Shown here: piece after piece, positions 1-13,200 of the stretch
Layout of the letters: each line of letters opens with the position of its first letter
Numbering within the stretch: position 1 is the first letter of the stretch
NCBI GenBank assembly: GCA_947471745.1
Contig: CANJKZ010000142.1
Coordinates: 372,001-436,000 of the forward strand
Direction of reading: 5' to 3'
Length of the DNA stretch: 64,000 bases
Source of the DNA: Closterium sp. Naga37s-1
Lineage: Eukaryota; Streptophyta; Zygnematophyceae; Desmidiales; Closteriaceae
Program-made: the position numbers and the translations under genes
Notes under the pieces: model-generated
What the model was told of the DNA's origin: nothing
Database searches by the model: none
The model's input: only the letters and a program-made list of their open reading frames with translations

Positions 1-158
1 CGCAGTGGTGTGGCGGGCGTTACATGAGGCGCTCATTCCAGATTGTGTAGAATGGATCTGTGCGCCGTCATGAGCTGGCCAGTAGTTGTTATGCTGGCCT
101 GTTTCAGTAATTCAGCACCTTTTAATCTGCAGCCTCACACTCTTGCCTTGGCCTATTT

Positions 159-221
159 GTGGATGCATGACACTGTGTGGATGCATGACACTGTGTGGAT
201 GCATTGGACTGTGTGGATCAG
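159..221 (+). repeat. 18-bp tandem repeat abutting a splice acceptor
   Basis: About 3.5 copies of an 18-bp unit (GTGGATGCATGACACTGT) run directly into the CAG acceptor of the exon at 222. The third copy carries substitutions, and the partial last copy supplies the acceptor. Confidence 0.8.
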
Positions 222-3200
222 AGACTTAGCACGCAAACAACTAACGGGCTCCTTTCCTGCGACCATTGGTGTCTTCAACAGCCTCGAATACCTGTACGTA
301 CTCTTTCACTATTGTTTATGTACCTTCTCATCCCCTGCCCCTCTCTCTGACGTGGGCACGAGGTGTTTCGAGGGAAACCAGGCTGGGTTGGTCTCGAGCC
401 CGCAAAAGTGTGGAGTCAAGGCAATTTTACGTGGAGTTGAGTGAAAAAAAAACGTTTCCAGATCAAACCTCTCAGCTTGTTTGCTCGAGTCAGAGATGTT
501 ACCGTCTAAAGTGGAGTTCTTGTCTTGCGAGTCTCTGGGGACGGTGAGACTCTAGATTGTGAAAAGGATTATGTTATGAAGCGGGCTTAGGTGTGTGTTT
601 ACTAGTTGAAACAAGGCTACAACGCTGTCGCGCACGGCGCGGTTGACCTGGCCGGCCTTCGCGACTAAGGAGAAGGCGCCGTAGCGAGAAAGGAGAGAGT
701 AGTCGTCACGCAGCGGAAGAGAGCTAGGCTAAGCCGAGAGAAGCCTAGCTCCAAGAATCTGGATGAGAAAGAGTGTTGATAGAAGATTCAAGAAGATAGA
801 ATAGAAAGTAGATTCAAGGATAGGATGCTACAAACAAGAACCAGAGAGATGTATTTATGCTAGGAAGAGAGAAGCGCGACTCGGAAGGAAACCCGTGTCG
901 CCACTCCTTTGGCATGGCATCTTGGCATAGCGCCTCGATGCCATGCCCTGCTGTATTCTGGAGTATGACGGGGATATGAGGAAGTGCTCTATGCTAGCAG
1001 GTGTTGCCGTTCGTAGGTAGCAAGGCGACATCCCCTTTTTGGAAATTCCCATGCTCTTCGCATGGTGAATTCCGAACCTGTTACACTAGTGTGGTGGTGG
1101 TCTTGTACCAAGGTTAGTGATAGTACAAAAAGGGGATGGTATGAAAAGACGTGGTGATGTGAGTGAGTGGGTGTGACAAGAGGGGGCCGATACTTTGAAT
1201 CGACTCTTGGTATAAAGGGGGGTTTTCTATATTCGTTTGGGGCTAAAGGAAAAGACGAAGGCACATGTTGAATGAAGGGTTCTGTTTTGGTAGAAACATC
1301 GAGAGCAGCGACTCGGTTCATCTAGCTCGAGTTTACCTTGGGCCCTTTTCTTCTTGTTTGCCTTGTTCGGCATTTTGATTGACTAGAGCCTAGTCTAGCT
1401 GACTCGGTTACACGAAGGGCTAAGGCATCCCAGTGAATGACCCTTTGTTTTGGACCAGTGGTGTAGCGGGGCGTTATTCTGACAAGCAGCTTTATGTCAC
1501 GCTCTGTTCAGTGCCATCTGACACAAGCCGCCATGCTAACGAGTCGGGCATTGCTTGCAAGATGGGGGTGCTCGTCTCGAGCGGGCAGACGTGACTCGAG
1601 CCACTTACCAGTCCCGCTCAATCTATGTTTCAAGCTCTGAGCTGAGTGCTTGCGGTATCGGTGGGTGGAAATGGGCCTGCTCTGTGCGACACGACTGTGA
1701 GTCAAGCCTGGCCCAGCTTGAGTGAAGCGTGAGTCGACTCAACTCGTGCTCATGTCTCTGGGTTCTAGCATCGAGGGTGTACAGGTGTGTAGGGTTGTGG
1801 TGCAAGTGGGTAGTTGCATTATGCTGGGAGGTGTGGATGGTATGTCTATTAAGGAGGGGTGCCAATGATATGAGTGGATTGGTTTGGTGTTTCAAACTTC
1901 GGATGGTGTCCCTGCGTAGGAAAACGATCTAAGGCAAGTACTTCTGGCCTCCTGGCAAGGAAAAAACCATGCTTGTCACAAGTAAAGAGATAGAAATATG
2001 CTTGCCGAAGAAGGTGAGTATCGTGTCGGCTGCTCCCTGCTGGAAAAAAATACTCGCCTCATTACTCGAATGAGGCAAGCCAATCGAGGCTGGTATTACT
2101 CTACCCGCCCCTTGCCCATGTCCATTATGGAGTGCAGAGCCAAAAAGAAGCAGGAACTGGAAGGAATTCGTGTGTGGTGTGCGGTGGGGAGGAGGATACA
2201 TTGGCACTGCAAAGTAACAATGACAGAGCATTGTAGGGATGAGCAAGGGGCGAACACGAACATGTTCGTGTTCGCCCTTACACGAACACATCCGTTTGCC
2301 GAACTGAACACTGTTCGGTTCGGCGAACACTGTTCGGTTCGGCGAACACTTTAAGCAAAAACAGGTGTTCGCCGTTCGCCTGTGAAGGCGTGTTCGGGCG
2401 AACCTCGAACACGTTCGCGTTCGTCGCGGGGCAAATTGCAGCAGCGGCCCGAACACGAACGTGTTCGGGCGAACCTCGAACACTGTTTGGCGAACACTTT
2501 AAGAAAAAAAAATTCGAGGCGAACCGAACAGGTGTTCGCCCTTGTGCTCATGTCTAGAGCATTGGGTGGAGTGGAGTAATTTCTGTGCCTCAAAACGTGA
2601 GTCAGCTATCGAACTTGATGAGAGTCAAGAGTGAAATGACCTTTGAGGCCCCTCAAAAGTCGTTTCTCTATACGTGGTTTTCTGACTTACGTGAGCCAGG
2701 TATTGGATTTGATCAGAGTCAATTTTGCATCAATCAAGAATGATTTGACTCGACCAGAAATCGGAGTCGACTTGGCGATTCGAGTCAAGACACTTGATTG
2801 GCCATATCCTCTTTGTCTTGGTGCAGCTTGAATCGTCATATGGTCGCCATATCACCCCCCCATCACTTTCATCCTCCAGTGTTCACATCACACACATAAA
2901 CATCTTATCACCCTCCCCTGCCTCGCCTCTCTTTCTCACTCTCTCCCTCTTCACCATTGCTCTCCCCTCCCTCCCCATGCCTCCTCCGTTCCCACTCAGC
3001 TATATGGGCGAAAACCTTCTATCGGGCTCACTCCCATCGACCTTCTCCAAACTCGTTTCTCTAAAGGAATTGTGAGATGCCCTTCCATCTGCCAACTGCC
3101 ATGATCATGTTGCTGCAACGCACGCATGCAGCTCCCTATTTAATCGTAAAGAACAATGTCTCTGGCCATCGTCACATCACATCACACGTTTCTGTGAGCC

Positions 3201-6200
3201 TAGCCTACAAACTCGTGCCAGGTCATGTGATGGATGTGTCGACAGTGAGAACTTCTCACTGAGAAGTAGAAGTGAACAGAATGACTAGAATGTCAGCATA
3301 CAAGGGTACATATAGGAAACCATAGCCTGTCCAACCTAGCCTAACAAAGTGTACACATACAAAATGTACGTGTAATTTGACATCGACAATCCAAATTGAA
3401 AACCTTTGGCTTGTGACAAGCTGGCCATGTGTCGGCAATCCCGGCTCGCCACTAGCCGTTCGCGGGCCAGCCCGTTCTCATGGAGCGATTTCTGCAAATC
3501 TTCTTGCCTCCCCTTGCACGCCTTTCATCTCCTTGCATGCCTTGCCCCACCCACCACACAGCGTCGCCAATAACAACCAGATCAGTGGGCCCTTGCCTGA
3601 TGGTATCGGTGCTCTCACTAACATGTACCAGCTGTAAGGCCCTCCACTCCACTCCTCGCACGCCTTCCGGCTGCCTCCCTTCCCTCCCCCCCCCCCTTCC
3701 CCCCTCTCCCCCCCCTCCCCAAGTATGTTTTCTCGCTCTGTCATGTCATTTCCTCGCCTTGTATCTCTTGCCCCTTCCCTCCCTACCCATGTGCTTTTGC
3801 AGCACTCTTCAACGCAGCTGCTAGCCTACAGACTCTAATTGATGATGCTCGAAAGCATACTCACATCACACACAACTCCAGAGTCGTCAGGCATTCACGT
3901 GCAGAATGTTACAGCAAATGCCTCTCAACCTCATTCCGATACATCTCGTTTCCATTGCACATTGTTTCTTCGAAACAGGCAATTGCACTACAACCAATTG
4001 GAAGGGCCACTCCCAGCATCATTCACCCATCTATCTGTGCTAAGGATATGGTAAGGCGGCCCCAACAAACAAGGGCACCCAACCTCCATCCATCCATCAA
4101 TGCACGATTACATGGTCTTAAAGCAGTTGGCATCAAGCATTCATTAGTTGGAGAGCGGTACGGGTGCAATGCACTTGCATGGCTCGTTGTAGGCATGTTT
4201 AACCTTGGCCGTGAGTGTTGCTGACGCCTTGCCCCGGGGCCAGCCCATGATGGCCTGGTTCCTCCCCACTAACCCAGCCAACCCTTGACCATCTCCTAGT
4301 AGTGACAGTCCAAGCTCTGCCTGAGTCGGCCAGGATTTGCCCAATGTTTGTGAATCACAGCCCGTTGTCTTCACTGTGAAATGCAGCAGCGTTTGTGATG
4401 CTGGGAGGGCCACTCCCAGCATCCTTCACCCGAGCACGACGCATGGCTCATTAAGCATGCTCGCCTGCTCGATTCGTGCTAAAATGCAATGCGAAATTAG
4501 GCTCCCGACCCAGGCTTGTCGTGAGCTGTGCTCGAGTTTAGCCAATCTAGGTGACTCAAAGCTCGATTCGTTGCTCATGTCTGTCAATGCGTTGCTTGCT
4601 CCCATGGCCTTCATCAACACCACGACACTCATGCAAGGCTGGTCTCGTCTGAAACAACCTGCTTCCTTTCTGAACTATCGTCGCCCCCCCATCAGCGAGA
4701 TTTTTAACAACCAGATTTCGGGATCTCTACCAGAGACGCTTGGGAGTCTCTCCCAACTAATATCTTTGTGAGTTCTCCCTCTCATATCCTCATCCTGTGC
4801 TTCCCCCTCCTCTCTAGTTTGCTCCTCCTCCTCCACACGAGAGTCATGACCCTCTCTGTGGCCTTTCGGGTTGTGATCATATGCTTGCTGTCTCCAGGAA
4901 GACATGTGCCACAATGCCTGTCACTCACTCCCTTTGTTGCTCCTGCTATGCACCCAATCCGGATCCACCCATGCATCCAGACAATAAGAAATGCATCACC
5001 ATTCTTCTCTCGCCATGTGTTCCTTCTTTCAAACCCCAGCTTTGCTTCCTGCCTTGCTGCGCATCACATCACATCGCATCCCATCCCATCGCATCGCATC
5101 GCCTCGCCTCGTCTTGCGTCGCGTCGCGTCGCGTCGCGTCGCGTCGCGTCGCGTCGCATCGCATCCGCATCGCATCGCATCACCCCAGCCGTGCCCACAA
5201 CAACCTCTTATCGGGTACCTTGCCTTCGACTCTAACAACCACGACTAATCTCGGTTTCCTGTGAGCCTCTTGCATTTCATGCCCCGTGTCACTCAGCCAG
5301 CTGCAAACCTCGAGCCGTCGACATGGCATGAGCGTAGGGCCAGGTTAGGGGTTGGCCTGGACTGGCCCCAACTGGAAAGGCTCGTGGCACGGACGGGGCC
5401 TGCCGCCTTCTCATTCAGCTGAATCACATGCATCACTTTTAAGGCCATTATTTTGCGGGAACTTGGTAAATTAAAATCTCTATTATTTTGACAAAATCTC
5501 TAGCTCTCCCTCGGTCCTTAGCTTAGCCATGTCCCCAACAACCTGGCCGTGTCCGTCCCCTCTCAAGTTGGATAGAACTACCAACTAGCTTCTCAGAACA
5601 CTATGATTACCAGCCTAACTTGGGAACAAACGTTCGTTTAGGGTCATGTAAGTGTTAGTAACTCGATACTTTACTTGTTTGTTAATGAATGCCAATGAGC
5701 ATCTGAGCAGTAATGAAGAAAGGACGCATGCCTTTCTGGATCATAGGGGAGAAGCATGAAATTCGCAAGTTGGTGGTGTTGGGGAGGTGTTAATTCGTGT
5801 TTTAGTAGAAAGTTACTGCTCAATTATAGGAATACGCATGGCAGGTAGGCAAACCTTGGTTCAACCTGAGGCGAACCACTTTGTCTCAGGTGGAACCAGG
5901 GCCTTTGAAAAACATTGGCCCACACCCTGGGCCCTGCCCAGGGTCATGTCTAGTATTTCGTGACTTGCTTTGCACAGCCTAGGCTCGGTCATTCATTTTC
6001 GCCCATTGCCAAGTGTGAGCGTGCGTGTGGGCCTTGACTTGGAGCAAGCGGCACATCAAGAGAGGGCGGGCGCTGCATCACTCCCTCCCACTGCTGCACG
6101 TGCACCCTTGCTACGGTGCAAACATTCCCGCCTGCCGTTCCTTCTCACTCGACCCTGTTTGTCCTCCCCTGTGACCCTTCCTCCCCTGCCATCCCTCGTC

Positions 6201-9200
6201 TCCTCTCCTGCCCTACCCTTTCTCTCCCCGTCGCCGTCTGCACCTGTCTCTCCCCCTGCCCCCTGTTGCACGTCCCCTCGCCTAGCACGGCAGTCATCTG
6301 CAGAACAATGCCCTGAGTGGAACCATCCCTACCAACCTGGTCACTATCACAACGATTGGAGATCTGTGAGGCATGGGGCGGATGGATGCAGCATGGGCGT
6401 GGACTCATGGCACGCACTTGCACATAATGGATGTCTGTGCATGTGGTATGGGGTTCTGGTCGTCGGTTACGGGTTATGGGGAGGGGTGTGGCATGGTTGA
6501 TGGGATGGCACATGGTGCATGGGGTATGGTTCATGCGGCATGGTGCATGGGGCATGGTGCATGAGACATGGTGCATATGCATGAGTGCATGGTAGTAGCT
6601 GCCCTCCTTTCAGAAGTGTTATGTTCCCACAGCGTTCTGTAGCGCACACATTGGCGAAAAGAGCTACATTAGTGGAGCATCATTGCATGCCTCTTCACCC
6701 TGTCGTCTCGTGAACCTTCCATGTGTGTGCCGCTCATCAGTCAACCTTCCTTCAAGCCCGCTCAGCCTCCTGCTCATTCAAAATTGCCCGTTGAGGTCAT
6801 AGTCCCAAACTGTTAGAACAAATGGACCATCGAACTGCATACCGTGCTTACGTGATCAACCTGTGTGTTGCCAAATCGGCCAAGGGGTGTGAAGTCCGAT
6901 GGAATGCATTCTGCGGTGCGGACCCCGCACGCCTCTCCTTGTTGACCAGTCAGTTTGACAAGCTCGGCGCTCGCTCTTTAAGCCCGTGCGATCCTGCTTG
7001 CTGTGTGTTCAAATCCTTGCATCACTAGGTTCACCACTTCTCACTCATATGTGTTTGCCTCTCCGGTGGCCTCCCACTCACGCCCTGCCATAGCTACATC
7101 GGGATGCACATTGCGTACTCACATCTCTTGCTTCCTCACATTTCCCTCCTTTTTGATACATTTTCCCCTACGTGCTCACCCCTCCCTTCCCGACTCTGGC
7201 TGCACATTCTTCCTCAGAAACTTGGCGCACAACAAATTCAGTGGCCCCCTTCCAACGGCATGGACGACACCTGATATGTTTAAGCTGTTTGTCTTTCCTT
7301 CTCCTTTTCTTTCTTTCTTTTTTCGGGTATGTCTTTGTGCTTTCATGTGAAATCTCTACTCCGCTTCACCGGTTATGCCAGTGCACATGCCACCACACAG
7401 CACGCCACGAACACCACACCCCTGGCCATGCCGCATCGCATCACCACCTGCATGAGCCAGCTGCGAAGCTCAACCGGTGGAAAACAGCTTGTTCTCACTC
7501 AGTCGACGGAGTCGTCTCGACAACCACCGGCCTGACCCGACGCAAATTCGTTTCTCCTGAGATATTTCCTTTACTTCAGATCTGCCCTTTTCAAATCATC
7601 AAATGTAGCCTTGCTCCACAGACCCCTCACGCCCCTCCATCACCTTCACCCAGATTTTGTGTTTCCCTTTGCAGGAAACACAAATTCGTGCCCGTACTGG
7701 TGTATGAGAAGCATTGAGGGTTGGTATCAGGCATGGGTTCGATCGAGCATGAGCAAGAAACGAACCACAATCAGTTTGGTTCATACGGCCAGAACTTGCT
7801 CGCTACGAGCCTCACCCCATTTGCACGAGCAGAGCTCATTGGCTCGGGTGTGTTGTGGTCTCGTCCCTCTAGGCTTAAATCCTGCAGCCCAAATTGCGCA
7901 AGATTAGTAAACTTGCGCAAGGTTGAGTGCTTTCTGGGTGGTCGTGGTGATGTACGCAGAGTCGAGCAAGGTGTTGGAGGGGTGGCTTGTCTGATTTCGC
8001 CCTCCCTCTTGCAACAAATGATGTTTTTCCGCTGCGTCAGCAAACCCCAGGGTGTTTGTGTTTGGACTGAGAGTCCTAATATGCAGGGGGCTGAAACTTG
8101 AAGTTTTAGCATTGAGTTTTGCCTCGACCAATCATCTGATTTCGCACATACCATAACCAGACGTTCGCCAGATAGAGCGTCCATACACCAACAGTGCAAG
8201 ATTAGTAAGGTTGACCCACGCACTCCGCAATTTGGGCCGCGGGCTTTATTCGGAACCAAATCGGCTGCTTTTGTGCTCATGGCTATGCCGTACTACACCA
8301 CGCCACATTTATGTCAGCTCTGGGCAACCGCCGGCTCTAGGTGGTCTCACTGCATCCCCATGCCTTACTGCATCCCCATGCCTTACTGCATCCCCATGCC
8401 TTACTGCATCCCCATGCCTTACTGCATCCCCATGCCTTACTGCATCCCCATGCCTTACTGCATCCCCATGCCTTACTGCATCCCCATGCCTTACTGCATC
8501 CCCATGCCTTACTGCATCCCCATGCCTTACTGCATCCCCATGCCTTACTGCATCCCCATGCCTTACTGCATCCCCATGCCTTACTGCATCCCCATGCCTT
8601 ACTGCATCCCCATGCCTTACTGCATCCCCATGCCTTACTGCATCCCCATGCCTTACTGCATCCCCATGCCTTACTGCATCCCCATGCCTTACTGCATCCC
8701 CATGCCTCACTGCATCCCCATGCCTCACTGCATCCCCATGCCTCACTGTATCCCCATGCCTCACTGCATCCCCATGCCTCACTGCATCCCCATGCCTCAC
8801 TGCATCCCCATGCCTCACTGCATCCCCATGCCTTACTGCATCCCCATGCCTTACTGCATCCCCATGCCTTACTGCATCCCCATGCCATGTCTATCTGCAG
8901 CGCCGTTTGGGAAGCTGCATCCCATGCGCACAACGCCTTGAACCAAAGAATGCATTCCTCACTGCATCTCAGTTCCCCCTTCCTTCCCCACCTCCCCCCA
9001 CTCCTAAGCTAATCCGTCACTTCCATTCCATCTCATCACCGACTGCTGCCTCCCTGCCTGCATTCCATTGCGATTAGTCAGCTGTTCAACTGTCTCTGTC
9101 TTTTTGTGCCATTTGTCTTTTTTCTTCCCCCAGCAATGTAGGCAACAACCTGTTGAGTGGCACTATACCTGACGAGATCACAGGCTTGATCTATCTCACA

Positions 9201-10230
9201 CTGCTGTAAGGCTCACACTGCTGTAAGGCTCACACTGCTGTAAGGCTCACACTGCTGTAAGGCTCACACTGCTGTAAGGCTCACACTGCTGTTTCTTTTT
9301 TACTAGTTGTTCCCCCGCTCTCCTGCACCCCATCCTTGCCTCCCCCTCCCACCCTCCCTCCCTCTCTTCCTAGTACGTTGAGTTTGAGTCTAGGTGTCGT
9401 ACAGTTCATTCCATCCATGTGTGTCCCCAGCAGCACATACTTGCACCCTCCATGGAGATGTGTGTGCTGATGGGCCTTGTTTCTCTCTCTTTCCGTACTG
9501 CCCTCGCTCCTTTCCGTATATTTTTCCTCACTCCTTTCTCGCCATCACTGCACCACCAACATCACCGTTGCAACCCCTCTCTATCTTAGCGGGCCCACTT
9601 CAATTCTTGGCCTTTTTCCCTCTCCATTAACTGCTCCCGAGCATGCATTGCACTCTTGCCTATCCGGATATCGATAGCCCTGACCTGAGCAAGGGACAGA
9701 GCTGAGCCGGCTTGCCTCGAGCCCGAGTTGGTTCGTCATTCACCCGAACCAAGCCGGCTCGCTCACAGGTCTAGCCGGGGTGGGGAAGGAAAAGGGGAAG
9801 GGGAGAGGTGAGAGTGGGGGAGGGGAGGCTCACTTCAAGCAACCACCCCGGCTCACTTGGAGCAGTCCCGCTCGTTCAGGCCCTTCACCCCTCAGGTTGG
9901 CCACAAGGATTGTCTGAGGAGCCAGGAATTGTGTGACTTCACTGAGGTGAGGCGCCTCTTGGCGGCAAACCCCAACGCGAATCGCTTTTAGTCGAGCCGG
10001 CCATCTCGAGACGAGGCTCGGATCGCCATGTCAACCGGCCAAGACACGGCTCAGCCATTACCTCAGGGACCATCACATCGTGCTCATTCCTTCACACTCC
10101 ATTCTAGCTTTCCTCCTTTCGTTTCCTCAGTCTTCACCTCCCTTCTTATTACATCCAGAGACCTGAGCTCCAACCGCCTGACTGGCACCATACCGCAAGG
10201 TCTTTCTAGTCTTACCGAGCTAGAAACTCT
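222..10230 (+). CDS. Ten single-repeat LRR exons
   Basis: Ten separate exons each encode one plant-type LRR of the form LxxNxLxGxxPxxxxxLxxLxxL. Examples are NNQISGPLPDGIGALTNMYQL (3562-3633) and SSNRLTGTIPQGLSSLTELETL (10159-10230), both quoted from within their exons. Nine are exactly 72 nt and one (7218-7286) is 69 nt if the GTTTGT donor is right. All start after AG with one base of a split Leu codon and end in CT, TT or TG before a GT donor, so each is a phase-2/phase-2 cassette that can be skipped or duplicated without losing frame. This layout is known from plant LRR receptor genes. Extracellular ligand binding is inferred. The exon at 222-293 is probably not the first. Confidence 0.8.
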
Positions 10231-13200
10231 GTGAGTCCCCCATACGCCCCCAACTCAGCTGTCCTCTCATGCTTCCAACAGTAGAACTGGGCTCCTAGGC
10301 TCCAGCCATGCGAATAAGAGTGCTCGCTCTTTTCTCATTTGCTCTCCCCCGTTGGGTTGCATTCCTCATCCTTTTATCCACCGTCCTTCCATTCCCTTTC
10401 CTTCCTATCCCTTTCCTTCCATTCCCTTTCCCTTCATTCCCCCATCATTCCACCTCTACCCGCAGCAACCTGAGGAACAATCAGCTCACAGGGAAGGTCC
10501 TCGAGCCGTTGCCACCAGCAATAATAACGTACAAGCTGGACAACAACTACTTCAATGAGGGGTTCTCCTCCCCCCCGCCGTGTGATCAAGGCTACATCAC
10601 GTACCGCGGCAACTGTGCGGCCACGCCAGCACAGGATCTAGTGTGTGGAGACAGCCCTCAGAAGACCGACTCTGTGTGTGCTGCCTTCTGTGGTGTCTCT
10701 CCCACTTCACCCGCCTGCAACGGCCATGGCGTGTGCTTCTTGGACGGTCCCAGCAACACGCCCACATGCCTCTGTGACGAGAACTACGTGGTTGGGGAGT
10801 ATCTTGGCAGCTGTGTGCCTGTGGCAGGTGAGCCACTCACAGCCTGACTGTCTGAGCATTACGTGTCCGTGCCATGCCATGCCTTGTTTCCACTCTTCTT
10901 ATACTGCTGCCAAGCATACGATGTTTTCGCGATTCCTTTGAGAAATCTCGTTCTGCATTCGCCTTTCTGACCATCGCTATGCCTTTCCCCTGCTTCCAGG
11001 TGGTAAGACGGAGCAGAATTTGACGCCCACAGGAGCCATGTTCACAGCCACTGGAGACGCCTCAGTGAATGCAGCCACGCTCACTCTCACGCCCGCCCAG
11101 CCGTCCAAGGCTGGCAGTGTGTTCCTGGCAGCGCGCGTGCCGCTCTTCTCCTACCAGCTCATCGGGGACACCTGCGGCCGCCAGCTCGCCTTCTCCTCCT
11201 CCTTCTCCTTCACTCTCACCCGCCCCGCCGCCTCCGGCTCCGAAGGGTTTGCCTTTGTGGTGGCCTTTGATGCCACCCCGCCCACAACACCGGTGACGGG
11301 CGGCATGGGGTATGCGGGGATGGGAGAGCGCAGCGTGGCAGTGGAGTTTGACACGTCGATGGATGCGGGCAACAGCGACCCTGACAGCAACCACGTGGGC
11401 ATCAACACCGGCGGCAGTGTCGTGTCAGTCGTCACGGCCAAGCCCAGCTTTCCCCTCAATGACGGCACACCTAGGCACGTGTGGATCGACTACGACCCTT
11501 CCTCCGATGGCTCCCTGCGCGTCTTCCTCTCCTCCCAGCCATCTCGCCCCACCAAGCCCCTCCTGTCGGCACGCATCTCCTTGTGTGAGGAGCTCGCCCC
11601 AACTACATCGGAGTACACCTTTGCCATCGGCTTCACTGCTGCCTCCGCCACCCAGCCTCAAGGCCATGTCGTCTTCGCCTGGACCCTCTCCACACGTGAG
11701 TGCATCCCTGAACACATCCTGTCACTCGCTTGTTTCCCTGCCTTGCTGTTTGTTTGTCCCATCAGTTAGGAATGAAAGTTGTTGAACATTGGCTATGGCT
11801 CTAACTCAACTTTTCTGTTTTCTCTCTCCTTGCAGGTTTTCCTATCCAGCAAACTCCAGGTATGACATGATATGGTTGCTTCTTTGTCCAAGCAAACTCG
11901 TTGCATTGTGAACCAGTTTGAATGCTCACCAGCAGTAACTGCTCCCTCCAAAATAGTCCTTGTGTCCACTCTGTACTCTTTCTTGTATCGCAGAGGCATC
12001 GCTGGGCTTTACCTTCAGCGAGGCGGCGCTCTCTATATCGGGGATGAATCCTTTCTTCCGCTATGCCAGCTCGGGTAGTGTAGCTGCTCAGAATGGCAAT
12101 GACGTGTATGGTGTGCAACCTGCAGCGTCATGGGTTCGCCCTGACTTCACATGGCCTGTCAGGACTCAAACCTCAACATGCGGTTAGTACTCCTGGACCC
12201 CCACTAGTGCTCCATGCCATGCCGTACGGTGTTCACATTCGTTTGGGATGCCTCGTGCCTTATCCGGTGTTTGTAGTTGGTCCGGCTCGTGTTGAGCCCT
12301 CAGGTCGAGTGAGAGTTGAGGCCAATTGGGCTGGGCTTGCCTCGAGTCTGTACCTATGTCATTGTCGTTTGTAAGAACGGACGAAATAAACCTGCTTCGG
12401 GTTGAACCAACTCTAACCGGGCTATTAGTCGAATCGTGCTGGAAAGCTCAGCCGCTAACCGCTGAGCTAAAAGGGCTTGTTTCATTGCGGGTGAGCGCGC
12501 CCATAACCCTCCAGGCCATCCTTGCCTGTGACCCTTTCCCAGGACCATAGGCCGATCCCAGTGCTCCTCCAACACCCCTATCTCATTGGGGTAGGCCTTA
12601 CGACCGCATGCACATTTCATTGTGCACACTGGGATTCGAGCTCGAGACCTTTGCTATGATACCATGTTGGAATTGAGATTGAATTGATTAAGAAAGAAGG
12701 CACTAAGCCTTAAGTACACAAGATTAGGTGAGCAAAGCTAGGGAAAATGATGGAATGTGAATCCAAACAAATCTCCAATGATGAGTTGACAGATTTGTTG
12801 GATTACGGGAGAATCCCAACCAGATAGGGTCGGGATTACAAATCTAGTCCCAACCTACAAATAACCTACAGTATATAAAATAGAGTACACAAAAAGTTGA
12901 CAGCCTATTTCTAACAAATCGAACCGAATAGGTTTGAGTTGAACCGATTAGGCTCCTTGGGTGGTTCGAGGTTCGGCCTCATGTGGTCGAACAGCCGGCG
13001 GTTCGGTGGGTTGAAGCGGTTTGAGTTCTGAAATACCGGATCCTTCATTAACATTTCGCTTATTTTCAATCGCTCTCTCGCTCTCTCAAATACATATCAG
13101 TGGTGCAAAAATGTCAGTCACGGTAGCCCGGAAGAAAAACAGAGGGGTGGGACTCGCTCACTGGATGACGAGGCTAAGGCATATGTGATGCATGGTCAAA

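Noticed and set aside
4881-5264. Ser/Arg-rich peptide frames before the exon at 5189
   Set aside because: Product of the pentanucleotide microsatellite; only the 72-nt LRR exon at its end is supported.
8347-8886. CRISPR-like array
   Set aside because: Head-to-tail units with no unique spacers, in a eukaryotic intron.
8211-9077. Long overlapping reading frames on both strands
   Set aside because: They come from an 18-bp tandem repeat without stops; no start context, domain or splice logic supports a protein.
12399-12480. Functional tRNA gene
   Set aside because: Boxes A and B fit, but stems do not close into a cloverleaf; reported only as tRNA-like.
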